DNA of 64,000 bases from an uncultured Prevotellaceae bacterium. Its GTDB lineage: Bacteria; Bacteroidota; Bacteroidia; Bacteroidales; Bacteroidaceae. The stretch lies in the NCBI GenBank assembly GCA_900317305.1, contig ONGG01000007.1:55872-119871 (forward strand), in the 5' to 3' direction. Below are positions 27,870 to 35,662 of the stretch, in pieces; positions within the stretch are counted from its first letter, which is position 1; every line of letters begins with the position of its first letter. Under the pieces are notes generated by a model. It was given only the letters and a program-made list of their open reading frames with translations, ran no database searches and was not told the DNA's origin. The translations under genes were made by a program, and so were the position numbers.

Positions 27870-28460
27870 TCACCTTCTTCTCCTACGCAGGTCATGGCGT
27901 TGTCTACTATAGGTGGTTCGTTGACTGCCACGCCTCGAGGTTTGTGGTCTATCCATTGTTTTTATTACAATAATAGCACCCACAAGCACGAATCCCAAAC
28001 ACCATAAAATACGCCTTAAGATATACCATCTCATAAATGAGCACAATTCCACGACCATAACATGGGCCACTTGATATGCTTGATAACCTTGAAAATGTCC
28101 TCCACTTATATAATATTGGAGAATTGGGTATTCATATATTATCTCTTTGAGAATATCATCTGATTGTCGTATGGTAATGTCTGTCGTAGGAGAATAGTCT
28201 CTTTCCACTATTCGCTGTATTTGGACTTCATAATAGTCGGAAGTGTCAATAATCTTTAGAGAACCTGTTATGAGAATACATTGTACAGACAGCAACAAAA
28301 AGAGAATTATTCCCACTATGTAGGTGGCTGGTGAAAACTGCGCATCTTTATACCATCCCTTAATAAGGAACACGAACAAAGCCATGCATAACACAGCTAT
28401 TAAAACGCCCCAAAAAACACATCCGATAGAATACTTCAATAGGTTGAGTAGTTCCCACAT
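27870..28460 (-). CDS. Membrane protein of unknown function in the tubulin-kinase cluster
   Basis: 196 residues with three hydrophobic helices (about residues 10-35, 45-67 and 148-168) and a basic C-terminal tail (RRGSQRTTYSRQRHDLRRRRR). The loop between helices two and three (about 70-145) would be periplasmic and contains several acidic residues. No family recognised. The start lies about 70 bases downstream of the structured RNA candidate, so that RNA may be its leader. The next gene, the tubulin-like one, starts 54 bases on. Confidence 0.65.
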   Translation of the reverse strand: MWELLNLLKYSIGCVFWGVLIAVLCMALFVFLIKGWYKDAQFSPATYIVGIILFLLLSVQCILITGSLKIIDTSDYYEVQIQRIVERDYSPTTDITIRQSDDILKEIIYEYPILQYYISGGHFQGYQAYQVAHVMVVELCSFMRWYILRRILWCLGFVLVGAIIVIKTMDRPQTSRRGSQRTTYSRQRHDLRRRRR

Positions 28461-28529
28461 AACGACTATTATTTTGACCCATGGCTCAATAACAAGGTCA
28501 AGATTGGCTAACAGTTCTCAAAGGCACAA

Positions 28530-28758
28530 AAAAGAAGTGTGAGCCTACTTTAACTCATTCCAATGGTAGGCTCTCGACTGCCGTGCAACGAATAAGAAAA
28601 GTCGCTCACACCTTAGGCAGTATATGTTGCTAAAACATATATTCAACCCAAGGGGAGCGTTTCCGTTATTCCTGTTGCTCAGTGAGTTGTCGAGATTCAC
28701 CATTGTGGAATAGCCAAAAACGCTTCCTGATCATGTCTTGCCGCATACAAGATGCGAC
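28530..28758 (-). ncRNA. Candidate structured RNA upstream of the tubulin-like gene group
   Basis: Read on minus from a consensus promoter, about 225 bases fold into at least six stems. (1) A 7-bp 5' hairpin (28740-28746 with 28752-28758). (2) A nested pair: 28656-28662 with 28718-28724, enclosing 28667-28672 with 28707-28712. (3) An 8-bp hairpin (28621-28628 with 28634-28641). (4) A 3' junction closed by 28537-28544 with 28604-28611, enclosing 28575-28579 with 28600-28604 and competing with 28541-28548 paired to 28566-28573. The end is T-rich (CTTCTTTTTT). It lacks the signature boxes of RNase P, tmRNA or SRP RNA. The mutually exclusive 3' stems suggest either a terminator or a switch. Confidence 0.6.
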
Positions 28759-28762
28759 ATTG

Positions 28763-28794
28763 CAAATATAGAGAATTATTCGCAAAGACACAAA
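28763..28794 (-). promoter_or_regulatory. Promoter of the structured RNA
   Basis: On the minus strand, TATATTTG (28763-28770) with TTTG (28791-28794) exactly 20 bases upstream. It is a full consensus match placed a few bases before the first RNA hairpin. Confidence 0.78.
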
Positions 28795-28902
28795 CATGCG
28801 AGCGACTTTTTTATTATTTTTTCTGATGAGAAGGAATGAATCCCGTTAGTTCGTGATATGTGGAATGGAAAGAATCCCTTCTCTATTATCATGAGGAGGC
28901 CT

Positions 28903-29298
28903 TCAGTCGGTAAATTTGATGATACGGTAATTGTTTTTATCATCGATGATGACTCCGTCGGCTTTCAGTTTATAAGCCTGCTTTGCTGCCCGCAGGAAAT
29001 AGTATTTCTCGATGCGTGGACGCTCTCGGCGGATAAGTGGCAGGATGAGTGGGCGATAGGCTCCCAAAGCGATGACTTGAAAGGGACGCTCCACCTCTTT
29101 ATCGTTCATATATACTCTGACCGAGTTGTAAACGTCGGCTTCATGTTTGTCGGTGCTGAGCATTTTTCCCACGATGGTAGTGGAATGGGCGCGCCGCTCA
29201 TAGTTGGACTTCATTTTCTCGACACTGAAATAACTGGAGCAGGAGGTGAAAATGATGGTGGTAATCACCGCAATGGTAGGGATAAAATTTTTCTTCAT
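28903..29298 (-). CDS. Small lipoprotein in the kinase cluster
   Basis: 131 residues from ATG 29298 (MKKNFIPTIAVITTIIFTSC), which places a good lipobox FTSC at residue 20; the longer frame to 29364 adds a non-signal-like extension. The mature part is basic and ends RAAKQAYKLKADGVIIDDKN before IIKFTD. A helix followed by this (K)ADGVIxD strand resembles small envelope lipoproteins that bind ligands, but no family is certain. It lies 100 bases downstream of the kinase and ahead of the RNA promoter. Confidence 0.65.
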   Translation of the reverse strand: MKKNFIPTIAVITTIIFTSCSSYFSVEKMKSNYERRAHSTTIVGKMLSTDKHEADVYNSVRVYMNDKEVERPFQVIALGAYRPLILPLIRRERPRIEKYYFLRAAKQAYKLKADGVIIDDKNNYRIIKFTD

Positions 29299-29398
29299 AG
29301 TTGCATGTTGTTGTAGATTGAACATGTCTACAAAGATAAGGAACAAATGGGCTGCTTGGTTCATCCATTTCGTCCATTTGCATTTACGGGGAATCTTA

Positions 29399-30697
29399 TC
29401 AATCGTTACGCTTCATCTCGTCGTAAAGGTTATTGATGAAGGAATGGCAGGTGTTGACGCACTCGTGGGAAAAAACTCGTTCACTGATGCCGCTTGTCTT
29501 ATAACGTTGTTCCCATAAGCGGTCGAAAAGAGGATTCATGCTCTGTTTAAAGTTTGTCGTAAGTCTGTTGAAACGGATAAAGCCCATCGACTGGTAGGAG
29601 GAGTCGCGGTAGGCACCCAACTGCTCTTCGAACACTGGGCGACAGAGATCATGTAACTCTTTCCGCAGTGTGGATAAGTCGACCGTTGTGACCTTTGGGG
29701 TGGTTGGCTCTTTCTTTTCAGGGGCAACGACTGGTGATGCTTCTACCCGTACGGAAGGGGGCTCCGCTACGGCCTCATTCTTTTGTTCGGCTATGTGCTG
29801 TTCCTCAATGGGGAGGGCTATTGAATCGTCATTTGAATCCACCGATGCTTCTACCTGAGCAGTCTCCTGAGGGGTGGTGGTGTCGTGAGGAGGCTTAGAC
29901 TCTTTTTGCTGAAATAAGAAAAATGCCGATAGCGACAAGACAACAAAGGACAGTGCCAACATCCACGGCCACAAGTTTCTGTGCTTGGATTCAATCTCCA
30001 GCATCATCTCTTCTACAGAAGAAAAACGCCTGTTCGGGTCATAGGCAGTGGCTCGCCTGATGATTTTCTGATACTTGTTGGTGCATGGAATCTGCTGGAG
30101 AATCTTCCCAATGGCATAGATGTCGGTTCGGACATCAGGGCGAGTGGAGCCATTGAGTAATTCCGGGGCTGCGTAGCCTTCGGTATATCCCATCGTATCG
30201 GTGTAGGTGTCGGTGTAGCAAAAGCCAAGGTCGGCCAATTTCACGTCATGGCCGATACGGGTGATAAGGATATTGGCGGGTTTGAGGTCGAGATGGATGA
30301 TTTGGTGCTGATGCAGATAGCCGACGACATCAAGCAACTGCGAGACAAATCGGTCGACATTCTTCTTCTCCTTGAAATAGTCGGGATGGTGAGCAATGAA
30401 TTGGTTGAGCGTCTCACCGTCGACATAGTCCATCAATATACTGTCGTCAGTTCTTGACAGATACCGCACAAGGAGAGGATGGTCTAGCAGGTAGCCGGTC
30501 TCAAATTCCTTCCGCAAGGCAGCCACATAGCGTGGGTCGGACTGCAGTTCCGGTTTCAGTTGTTTCAAGAAGTGCAACTTACCATAAAGTTTCACCTTAT
30601 AACATTGGCAAGTGGCTCCTCCAATCTGCAGCAACTCTGCATCGGGATAGGTGGGCTGTTTTCCGGTAAAAAAGGACGATTCCATATCCTCCATCAT
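29399..30697 (-). CDS. Transmembrane Ser/Thr protein kinase (Hanks type)
   Basis: 432 residues. Kinase domain, about residues 22-240: the Gly-rich loop is poor (GGATCQCYKVKL); the ATP lysine is K45 in HFLKQLK; the catalytic loop is HLDLKPANIL (135-144) with Asp137 and Asn142; the metal site is DLG (156-158) instead of DFG; APE is 177-179. One membrane helix follows (about 242-263). The outer part is a Pro/Thr/Glu linker and a helical domain of about 90 residues with two Cys (ECVNTCHSF). HLD in place of HRD marks an RD-less kinase. Its start overlaps the upstream regulator's stop by 4 bases (ATGA). It likely phosphorylates cluster proteins. Confidence 0.9.
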   Translation of the reverse strand: MMEDMESSFFTGKQPTYPDAELLQIGGATCQCYKVKLYGKLHFLKQLKPELQSDPRYVAALRKEFETGYLLDHPLLVRYLSRTDDSILMDYVDGETLNQFIAHHPDYFKEKKNVDRFVSQLLDVVGYLHQHQIIHLDLKPANILITRIGHDVKLADLGFCYTDTYTDTMGYTEGYAAPELLNGSTRPDVRTDIYAIGKILQQIPCTNKYQKIIRRATAYDPNRRFSSVEEMMLEIESKHRNLWPWMLALSFVVLSLSAFFLFQQKESKPPHDTTTPQETAQVEASVDSNDDSIALPIEEQHIAEQKNEAVAEPPSVRVEASPVVAPEKKEPTTPKVTTVDLSTLRKELHDLCRPVFEEQLGAYRDSSYQSMGFIRFNRLTTNFKQSMNPLFDRLWEQRYKTSGISERVFSHECVNTCHSFINNLYDEMKRND

Positions 30698-31245
30698 AAT
30701 AGTTTGAAGTCAATGCCTCGCTCTTTGCCTGCAACGAACCGTCCGAGGCATTCCCCATCCCTTATCACCTCACTGACCAACAGCGGATATCCTTTTACGA
30801 AATGCGTCACCACTATCTCGTCGCCCTCTTTCAACTTAGAATTGGCACTATGTTCTACAACGAAATTTTCGTCGCGGAGATGGCAGAGCCTCACAACTCG
30901 GTCGGGCGCATAGGATATCGAAAGCATACACCCTTCGGACAGAGAAGAAGCCACCAGCACACCCTCTTCGTCATCGCCGAAGTCAGAATTACTGCCGTTG
31001 TCAAAGAGCCTCAGTTCCTCCCAGTCGGCAAAGCCGAGATACCGTGCCACGATGTTAAGGGTCGACACACGTGGCTCGCGCTCATCGTCAATCATCCCCA
31101 ATAAGCGTTTCATGGTGTTCACGCCTACGTGCTCCCCTGTCACGGTCTCGATGTCGAGAGCCAGTTGCGCGGCGTCCGAGGGATCTTGGAAGTCGACACC
31201 ACTCTTATGCTTGAGTTGTTTTTGAATAAATGGCGAAAAAATCAT
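30694..31245 (-). CDS. Helix-turn-helix-like regulator fused to a beta-rich domain
   Basis: 183 residues. The N-terminal about 80 residues (LALDIETVTGEHVGVNTMKR followed by STLNIVARYLGFADWEEL) match a helical, probably HTH, module that is widespread in Bacteroidota and often sits at the front of short regulators. Residues about 90-183 are beta-rich (GCMLSISYAPDRVVRLCHL, then EGDEIVVTHFVKGYPLLVSE) and may be a sensing or dimerisation barrel. It is the first gene after a consensus promoter and is translationally coupled to the kinase. It may be the cluster's regulator or the kinase's substrate; both are inference. Confidence 0.7.
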   Translation of the reverse strand: MIFSPFIQKQLKHKSGVDFQDPSDAAQLALDIETVTGEHVGVNTMKRLLGMIDDEREPRVSTLNIVARYLGFADWEELRLFDNGSNSDFGDDEEGVLVASSLSEGCMLSISYAPDRVVRLCHLRDENFVVEHSANSKLKEGDEIVVTHFVKGYPLLVSEVIRDGECLGRFVAGKERGIDFKLL

Positions 31246-31294
31246 ATTCTTCCTTTCTTTTCCTTGCCTTCGCTATCTGTAGGCTTTCGATTGG

Positions 31295-31326
31295 CAAATG
31301 TACGCATTTTTTTCATCATCAGCAAA
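31295..31326 (-). promoter_or_regulatory. Promoter at the head of the kinase-tubulin cluster
   Basis: On the minus strand, TACATTTG (31295-31302) with TTTG (31323-31326) 20 bases upstream. About 50 bases precede the regulator's start codon. Confidence 0.75.
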
Positions 31327-31387
31327 TCTCAGATACACCAAAACCGAAATGGACAAAATGGACGATGTTTTGTTGGGAGGAAACGAC

Positions 31388-31395
31388 TATTTTTG
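31388..31395 (+). promoter_or_regulatory. -7 box for the barrel/lipoprotein pair
   Basis: TATTTTTG fits TAnnTTTG and lies 43 bases before the barrel gene's ATG 31439. No TTTG is found at the right distance upstream, so only the -7 box is claimed. Confidence 0.5.
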
Positions 31396-31438
31396 TAAGG
31401 AACAAAATTACAACACTATTCACAAAAAATCAAAACGT

Positions 31439-31969
31439 ATGAAAAAACACATTTTAGTAGCGCTATGCGCATTGTTCAGCATGGGCACATTGGCCCAAAC
31501 AGGCGAAAAGGCCGTAGGCCTGAATGTTTCCTATGGCACGGAAATCAAGAACATCGGCATCGGTGTGAAGGGACAATACAATTTCACCGATGTCATACGC
31601 GGTGAAGCCTCCTTCGACTATTTCCTGAAGAAAGACGGTCTCTCGATGTGGAATGTCAACCTCAACGCCCACTATCTCTTCCCCCTTGGTGACAAACTGA
31701 AGGTCTATCCCCTTGCCGGTCTCTCCTTCACCAACTGGAAAGCAGACCTCATACTGGAATGGGATGATGATATCAAAGACCTCATTGGAGAAGACTTGGA
31801 AGACGAGGACTTAGGCACTTGGAGTGAGAGCAAGTTTGGCGTCAACCTCGGCGGAGGTATTCAGTATGACCTTACCGACAAACTCATCTTCAGCGCAGAA
31901 GCCAAATACCAACTCATCAGCGACTTCGACCAAGCCGTGTTCAGCGTGGGTGTAGCCTATAAGTTCTAA
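31439..31969 (+). CDS. Small outer-membrane beta-barrel protein
   Basis: 176 residues from ATG 31439. The longer frame to 31298 lacks a signal; from MKKHILVALCALFSMGTLAQ the signal peptide is plain, cut after AQ. The mature chain alternates strands (GLNVSYGTEIKNIGIGVKGQ, then VIRGEASFDYFLKKDGLSMW) with an acidic loop DLIGEDLEDEDLG, and ends SVGVAYKF with the terminal Phe expected for barrel insertion by BamA. Likely eight strands, OmpA/OmpW-like size. It is paired with a lipoprotein gene 4 bases downstream. Confidence 0.8.
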   Translation: MKKHILVALCALFSMGTLAQTGEKAVGLNVSYGTEIKNIGIGVKGQYNFTDVIRGEASFDYFLKKDGLSMWNVNLNAHYLFPLGDKLKVYPLAGLSFTNWKADLILEWDDDIKDLIGEDLEDEDLGTWSESKFGVNLGGGIQYDLTDKLIFSAEAKYQLISDFDQAVFSVGVAYKF

Positions 31970-31973
31970 GGCG

Positions 31974-32687
31974 ATGACAAAGAGCAAATACTTTTTCATG
32001 CTGATGGCAACATTTGTTGCCATCGGCTCCCTGTCACTCACGGCTTGTGGTGGCGACGATGACGATTATGACACTGGCGGTTCGGCAAAGAAATACTACA
32101 CGTATCAATTAAACGGAGAGACGTATTACTATGGCGGAACGTTTGGCATCTATGGCACGAGCATCGGCGCTTCATACGATTTGCAAAATGATTTTTATGA
32201 ATTGGGTTCTGACCGTGCATATTTCTCTTTTGGCGGACAGGACGTACCATTACGCTCCATGAAAGACAATTTCGATGAAGACGGGAACATGCTTGCGCCC
32301 AACTGGAACTACAGTGTTTCCGTGATGCTCGTATTCAAGAAATTTAATCCGAAGACTATGAAAAAGGGAGAAGAACTTGAGGTAATCCAAGTGGTAAAAT
32401 CGCACAGGACAGATTCCAACGACCCCAAGTATTTGTTTGACTTCCTCAATGACTTTGAAATTGAAGATATGAAAACAAGCCGTATCAAGGACTATACGTG
32501 GAGAGGTCCCGCTGTAGGGAAAATCAGATTTGTATCATATACAGACCATCCCGATGGAACCCGCAAACTGATTACGCTAGAATTTGACCATGTGACGTTC
32601 GAGGAGTATCAAGGAAGCGACTATAGCACTTTTCCTTATAAAGCGAAAACCGTCACCATCAACGGTGAAATCTCCTTTCAAGGCTAA
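31974..32687 (+). CDS. Lipoprotein of unknown function
   Basis: 237 residues with a lipobox LTAC (Cys near residue 25) and an acidic GGDDDDYD surface-export-type signal directly after it. In Bacteroidota this kind of acidic stretch next to the lipidated Cys favours display on the cell surface. The mature part is Tyr-rich and beta-like (YYTYQLNGETYYYGGTFGIY). No family recognised. It lies 4 bases after the barrel gene, so the two are co-translated and may act together. Confidence 0.75.
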   Translation: MTKSKYFFMLMATFVAIGSLSLTACGGDDDDYDTGGSAKKYYTYQLNGETYYYGGTFGIYGTSIGASYDLQNDFYELGSDRAYFSFGGQDVPLRSMKDNFDEDGNMLAPNWNYSVSVMLVFKKFNPKTMKKGEELEVIQVVKSHRTDSNDPKYLFDFLNDFEIEDMKTSRIKDYTWRGPAVGKIRFVSYTDHPDGTRKLITLEFDHVTFEEYQGSDYSTFPYKAKTVTINGEISFQG

Positions 32688-32744
32688 TACGTTATACATT
32701 CACCAAGAATCGGCTCTTTTTATCCCCCCAAAAAAAGGTGAGCA

Positions 32745-34365
32745 CTATGCTTTCTTCTGGGGGGTAATCTTCAGCACCACGCCGCCACATGGAGGCAGGT
32801 GCAGGGTGACGGGTTTGTCACAACCTAGCATCACTTCCGTTTGCTGGTCGGTAAGCAGGTCTACAGCCACATGTTGCCCTTCATCGATGCCCAGGAACTC
32901 GAAGGCATGGCGGGGTATCACCACATCGGCCTCCGTATCCAGGTCGTCGAAATTCACCACCACCAGCACCAGTTGGCTGTCGGCTTTCCTCAAGAAGGCG
33001 AACTGACGGTCGGCTATCTGCGGGTTCACGTACATCAGGTCGTAGAGTTTCCCCTCCCTGAGGGCCACCTCGCTGTTGGCGAGAGAGAGGATTTTGGTAT
33101 AGGTGTCGTGGAGCATGCGCTGGTCTTTCTTCAACGCCCGCCGGTCGTAGTAGCCCCTTCTCAACGTGTCTACCATCCAATAGTCGAAAATCGTGGTGCG
33201 GCCGTCGCGCCCGCTGAAGCCCTCCTCGTCCATGCCTTGCTCACCGAACTCCTGTCCGGCATACACCATCACTGGGTTGCTGTTGAGCAATGCGCATACG
33301 AGCATCCCCGGAATGCCCTTCTGCGCGTTGCCGGCAAAGAAATCGCTGGCGATGCGCTGCTCGTCGTGATTCTCGAGGAAATAGAGCATATGGTGGAAGA
33401 TGTCGTCCACCGCCTGCCATTGCCGGGTGATGTCGGCAGCCTGCCGACGATGACACATCACGTCGCGTAGACAGTCATACATCCCTACCTTATCGTAGAG
33501 GAAGTCGAAACCGGCGTGGATATACCGGCGGTATTGCGCCGGGTCGTATACCTCGCCGATGAACTTCACGTCGGGATAGGCAAACTTCACCTTAGGCGTC
33601 GATGCCTTTCGATGCCCAGAACATGAGGATGTTGGTCATCTTGCTCCAGGTATCGGGAATGGGCGAGAAATGACACGACCGGCCACCGGCATCGCAATAG
33701 TCAATGCCATAGTTGAGTTTCACCGTCTCATACCAGTCGTCGCGGTGCGGATGGTTGTCGAAATGGTCGTTTCCCGTCGCCTTAGCCGGACATTCCTCAT
33801 ATTTCTCTGCACCATCATAGGGGATATCTGAAGTGTCGAGCGGCATTCCCCAACAGTAATAGAAATTGTTGGTTGTCGAGAAATGCATCTGGGTGTTGTC
33901 GTCGGCCCCGAGGTCTTTCACCAGTTCGGGTTTGGCCACCGAATGGTACTCGCGCGCCACATGATTGGGCACGAAGTCGATAATCACCTTCATTCCGGCC
34001 TCGTGTGTTCTCCTCACCAGGGCCATGAATTCCTCCATCCTTTTCTCCACATTGGTGGCGATATCAGGATCCACGTCGTAATAGTCGGTGATGGCGTAGG
34101 GTGAGCCTGCCTTTCCCTTCACCACCTGGGCATGCTGTCTTGGAATGCCAAACCCCGAATAGTCGGTAGTCGTGGCATGCCTGATGATTCCAGTATACCA
34201 GATATGGGTGGCCCCCATTTTCCGGATTCTCGACAGCACATCGCTGTCCAGGTCATCCATTTTCCCACAGCCATTCTGCTCTATATTGCCGTTGGGCACC
34301 AAAGATTTGTTCTTGTTTCCGAAAAGCCTGGGCAGTATTTGGTAAACGACAGGTTTCACTTTCAT
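32745..34365 (-). pseudogene. GH13 alpha-amylase gene broken by a deletion at the nucleophile region
   Basis: Two frames together make one alpha-amylase. The first (from ATG 34365, MKVKPVVYQILPRLFG) holds GH13 region I VIIDFVPNH and runs to SKGIDA, then a TAA. The second continues from KVKFAYPDVKFIGEVYD, which has the region III acid Glu, through FLENHDEQR (region IV) to ITPQKKA. Between GIDA and KVKF, intact relatives carry about 20 residues with the FRCDMAE nucleophile segment. That stretch is absent and the frame shifts, so the catalytic aspartate is gone. Both halves are otherwise well preserved, suggesting a recent lesion or an assembly error. Confidence 0.85.
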
Positions 34366-34393
34366 AGTTAGGTCAGAAAAATAGTATATAAGC

Positions 34394-34429
34394 ACGCAAA
34401 GCCATCCTTTCATAGGAATGGCTTTGCGT
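34394..34429 (-). terminator. Hairpin after fabD
   Basis: A perfect 12-bp stem (34394-34405 with 34418-34429), extended by CC/GG around an A bulge. The T-tail on minus is weak (GCTTATATACTATTTTT). It separates fabD from the amylase pseudogene. Confidence 0.65.
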
Positions 34430-34445
34430 ATACGATGTCAATGAA

Positions 34446-35330
34446 TTAGATGCCGTGGGCAGCCACGGTCTTGTCGATGCGGGAGATCATACCCTGGAGT
34501 GCTTTTCCAGGACCACACTCAGTGAAATCGTCGGCGCCGTCGGCAATCATGTTCTGCACGCTCTCCGTCCATCTCACGCTGCTGGTAAGTTGGGCAATGA
34601 GGTTGGCCTTGATTTCTGCAGGGTCGGTATGTGGTTTGGCATCCACGTTTTGGTAGACCGGACATTTTGGAGTCTTGATTTCCGTATTCTCGATGGCCTT
34701 CTGCAGCTCATCCTTTGCCGGTTGCATGAGAGGCGAGTGGAAAGCGCCACCCACCTTCAGCGGCAGTGCCCTTTTGGCACCAGCCTCTTTCATTTTCGCA
34801 CAGGCCTCGTTCACGGCCTCGATGTTACCCGAAATCACCACCTGTCCGGGGCAGTTGAGGTTGGCAGCCACCACCACGTTGTCGTCGGTACTCACCTGCT
34901 TGCAGATCTCCACCACTTGCTCGTCGGGCAGACCGATGATGGCAGCCATAGTCGACGGAGCGGCCTCGCATGCTTTCTGCATGGCCATGGCTCTAGCATA
35001 GACCAGTCGGAGTCCATCCTCGAAACTCAGGGCATCTGCAGCCACGAGTGCGGAGAACTCTCCCAGCGAGTGTCCGGCTGTCATTGCAGGCTTGAAGTCA
35101 TCGCCCATGCACATTGCGCTGATCACACTGTGCAGGAATACTGCGGGCTGTGTCACTTTGGTCTGCTTGAGGTCTTCGTCAGTTCCCTCGAACATGATGT
35201 CGGTGATGCGGTATCCAAGGATTTCGTTGGCTTTCTCAAACAACTCCTTTGCCATAGGATTGGCCTCATAGAGGTCTTTCCCCATGCCAACAAACTGTGC
35301 TCCCTGACCGGGAAAAACAAATGCTTTCAT
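34446..35330 (-). CDS. fabD: Malonyl-CoA:ACP transacylase
   Basis: 294 residues, standard for FabD. The N-terminus MKAFVFPGQGAQFVGMGKDL contains the GQGxQ oxyanion motif, and TAGHSLGEFSAL holds the nucleophile Ser. The later AFHSPLM supplies the catalytic His. It transfers malonyl groups from CoA to acyl-carrier protein for fatty-acid synthesis. It stands alone here, not next to fabH/fabG/acpP. Its promoter lies inside an 82-bp tandem repeat, so its transcription start depends on repeat DNA. Confidence 0.96.
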   Translation of the reverse strand: MKAFVFPGQGAQFVGMGKDLYEANPMAKELFEKANEILGYRITDIMFEGTDEDLKQTKVTQPAVFLHSVISAMCMGDDFKPAMTAGHSLGEFSALVAADALSFEDGLRLVYARAMAMQKACEAAPSTMAAIIGLPDEQVVEICKQVSTDDNVVVAANLNCPGQVVISGNIEAVNEACAKMKEAGAKRALPLKVGGAFHSPLMQPAKDELQKAIENTEIKTPKCPVYQNVDAKPHTDPAEIKANLIAQLTSSVRWTESVQNMIADGADDFTECGPGKALQGMISRIDKTVAAHGI

Positions 35331-35424
35331 CTTTTTACTTTAAAAAACGATTTTATTCCGCCCTCAATGGGGCTTGTAACAATGAATGATGTTATCCCTA
35401 ATCGCCTAAAACGCTTCGGGGCTA

Positions 35425-35455
35425 CAAAGTTACGAAAAGTTGAGTGGAGAACAAA
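35425..35455 (-). promoter_or_regulatory. fabD promoter, with -33 box supplied by a tandem repeat
   Basis: On the minus strand, TAACTTTG (35425-35432) with TTTG (35452-35455) 19 bases upstream. The repeat unit beginning at 35429 covers most of it. The second unit carries a one-mismatch copy (TAACATTG at 35507-35514). Confidence 0.7.
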
Positions 35456-35602
35456 AAGAACTCGTTCTTTTTTTATCCCGAGACGGAGTAACTTCGGCGT
35501 TTACGCCAATGTTACGAAAAGTTGAGTGGAGAACAAAAAGAACTTGTTCTTTTTTTATCCCGAGACGGAGTAACTTCGGCGTTTACGCCAATGTTACGAA
35601 AA
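35429..35602. repeat. 82-bp tandem repeat, two full units and a partial third
   Basis: Units start at GTTACGAAAA at 35429, 35511 and (partial) 35593, exactly 82 bases apart and nearly identical. Each unit has an inner palindrome (AAAAAGAACTTGTTCTTTTT type) and GGCGTTTACGCC. A related pair with the same 82-base period lies at 50218-50352 upstream of upxY. Confidence 0.9.
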
Positions 35603-35637
35603 AAATCATCCCGGCGAACCTTTGTCCGTCGGGATGA
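35599..35637 (-). terminator. Terminator of rpsF-rpsR-rplI
   Basis: On the minus strand, TCATCCCGACG pairs with CGCCGGGATGA (one mismatch) around a ten-base loop, followed by seven T. It lies 26 bases past the rplI stop and directly abuts the tandem repeats. Confidence 0.88.
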
Positions 35638-35662
35638 ATCTTATCTTGGTTGTTTCCCTTAA

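Noticed and set aside
35429-35602. CRISPR-like array
   Set aside because: Units are directly adjacent and 82 bases long, with no unique spacers and no cas genes.
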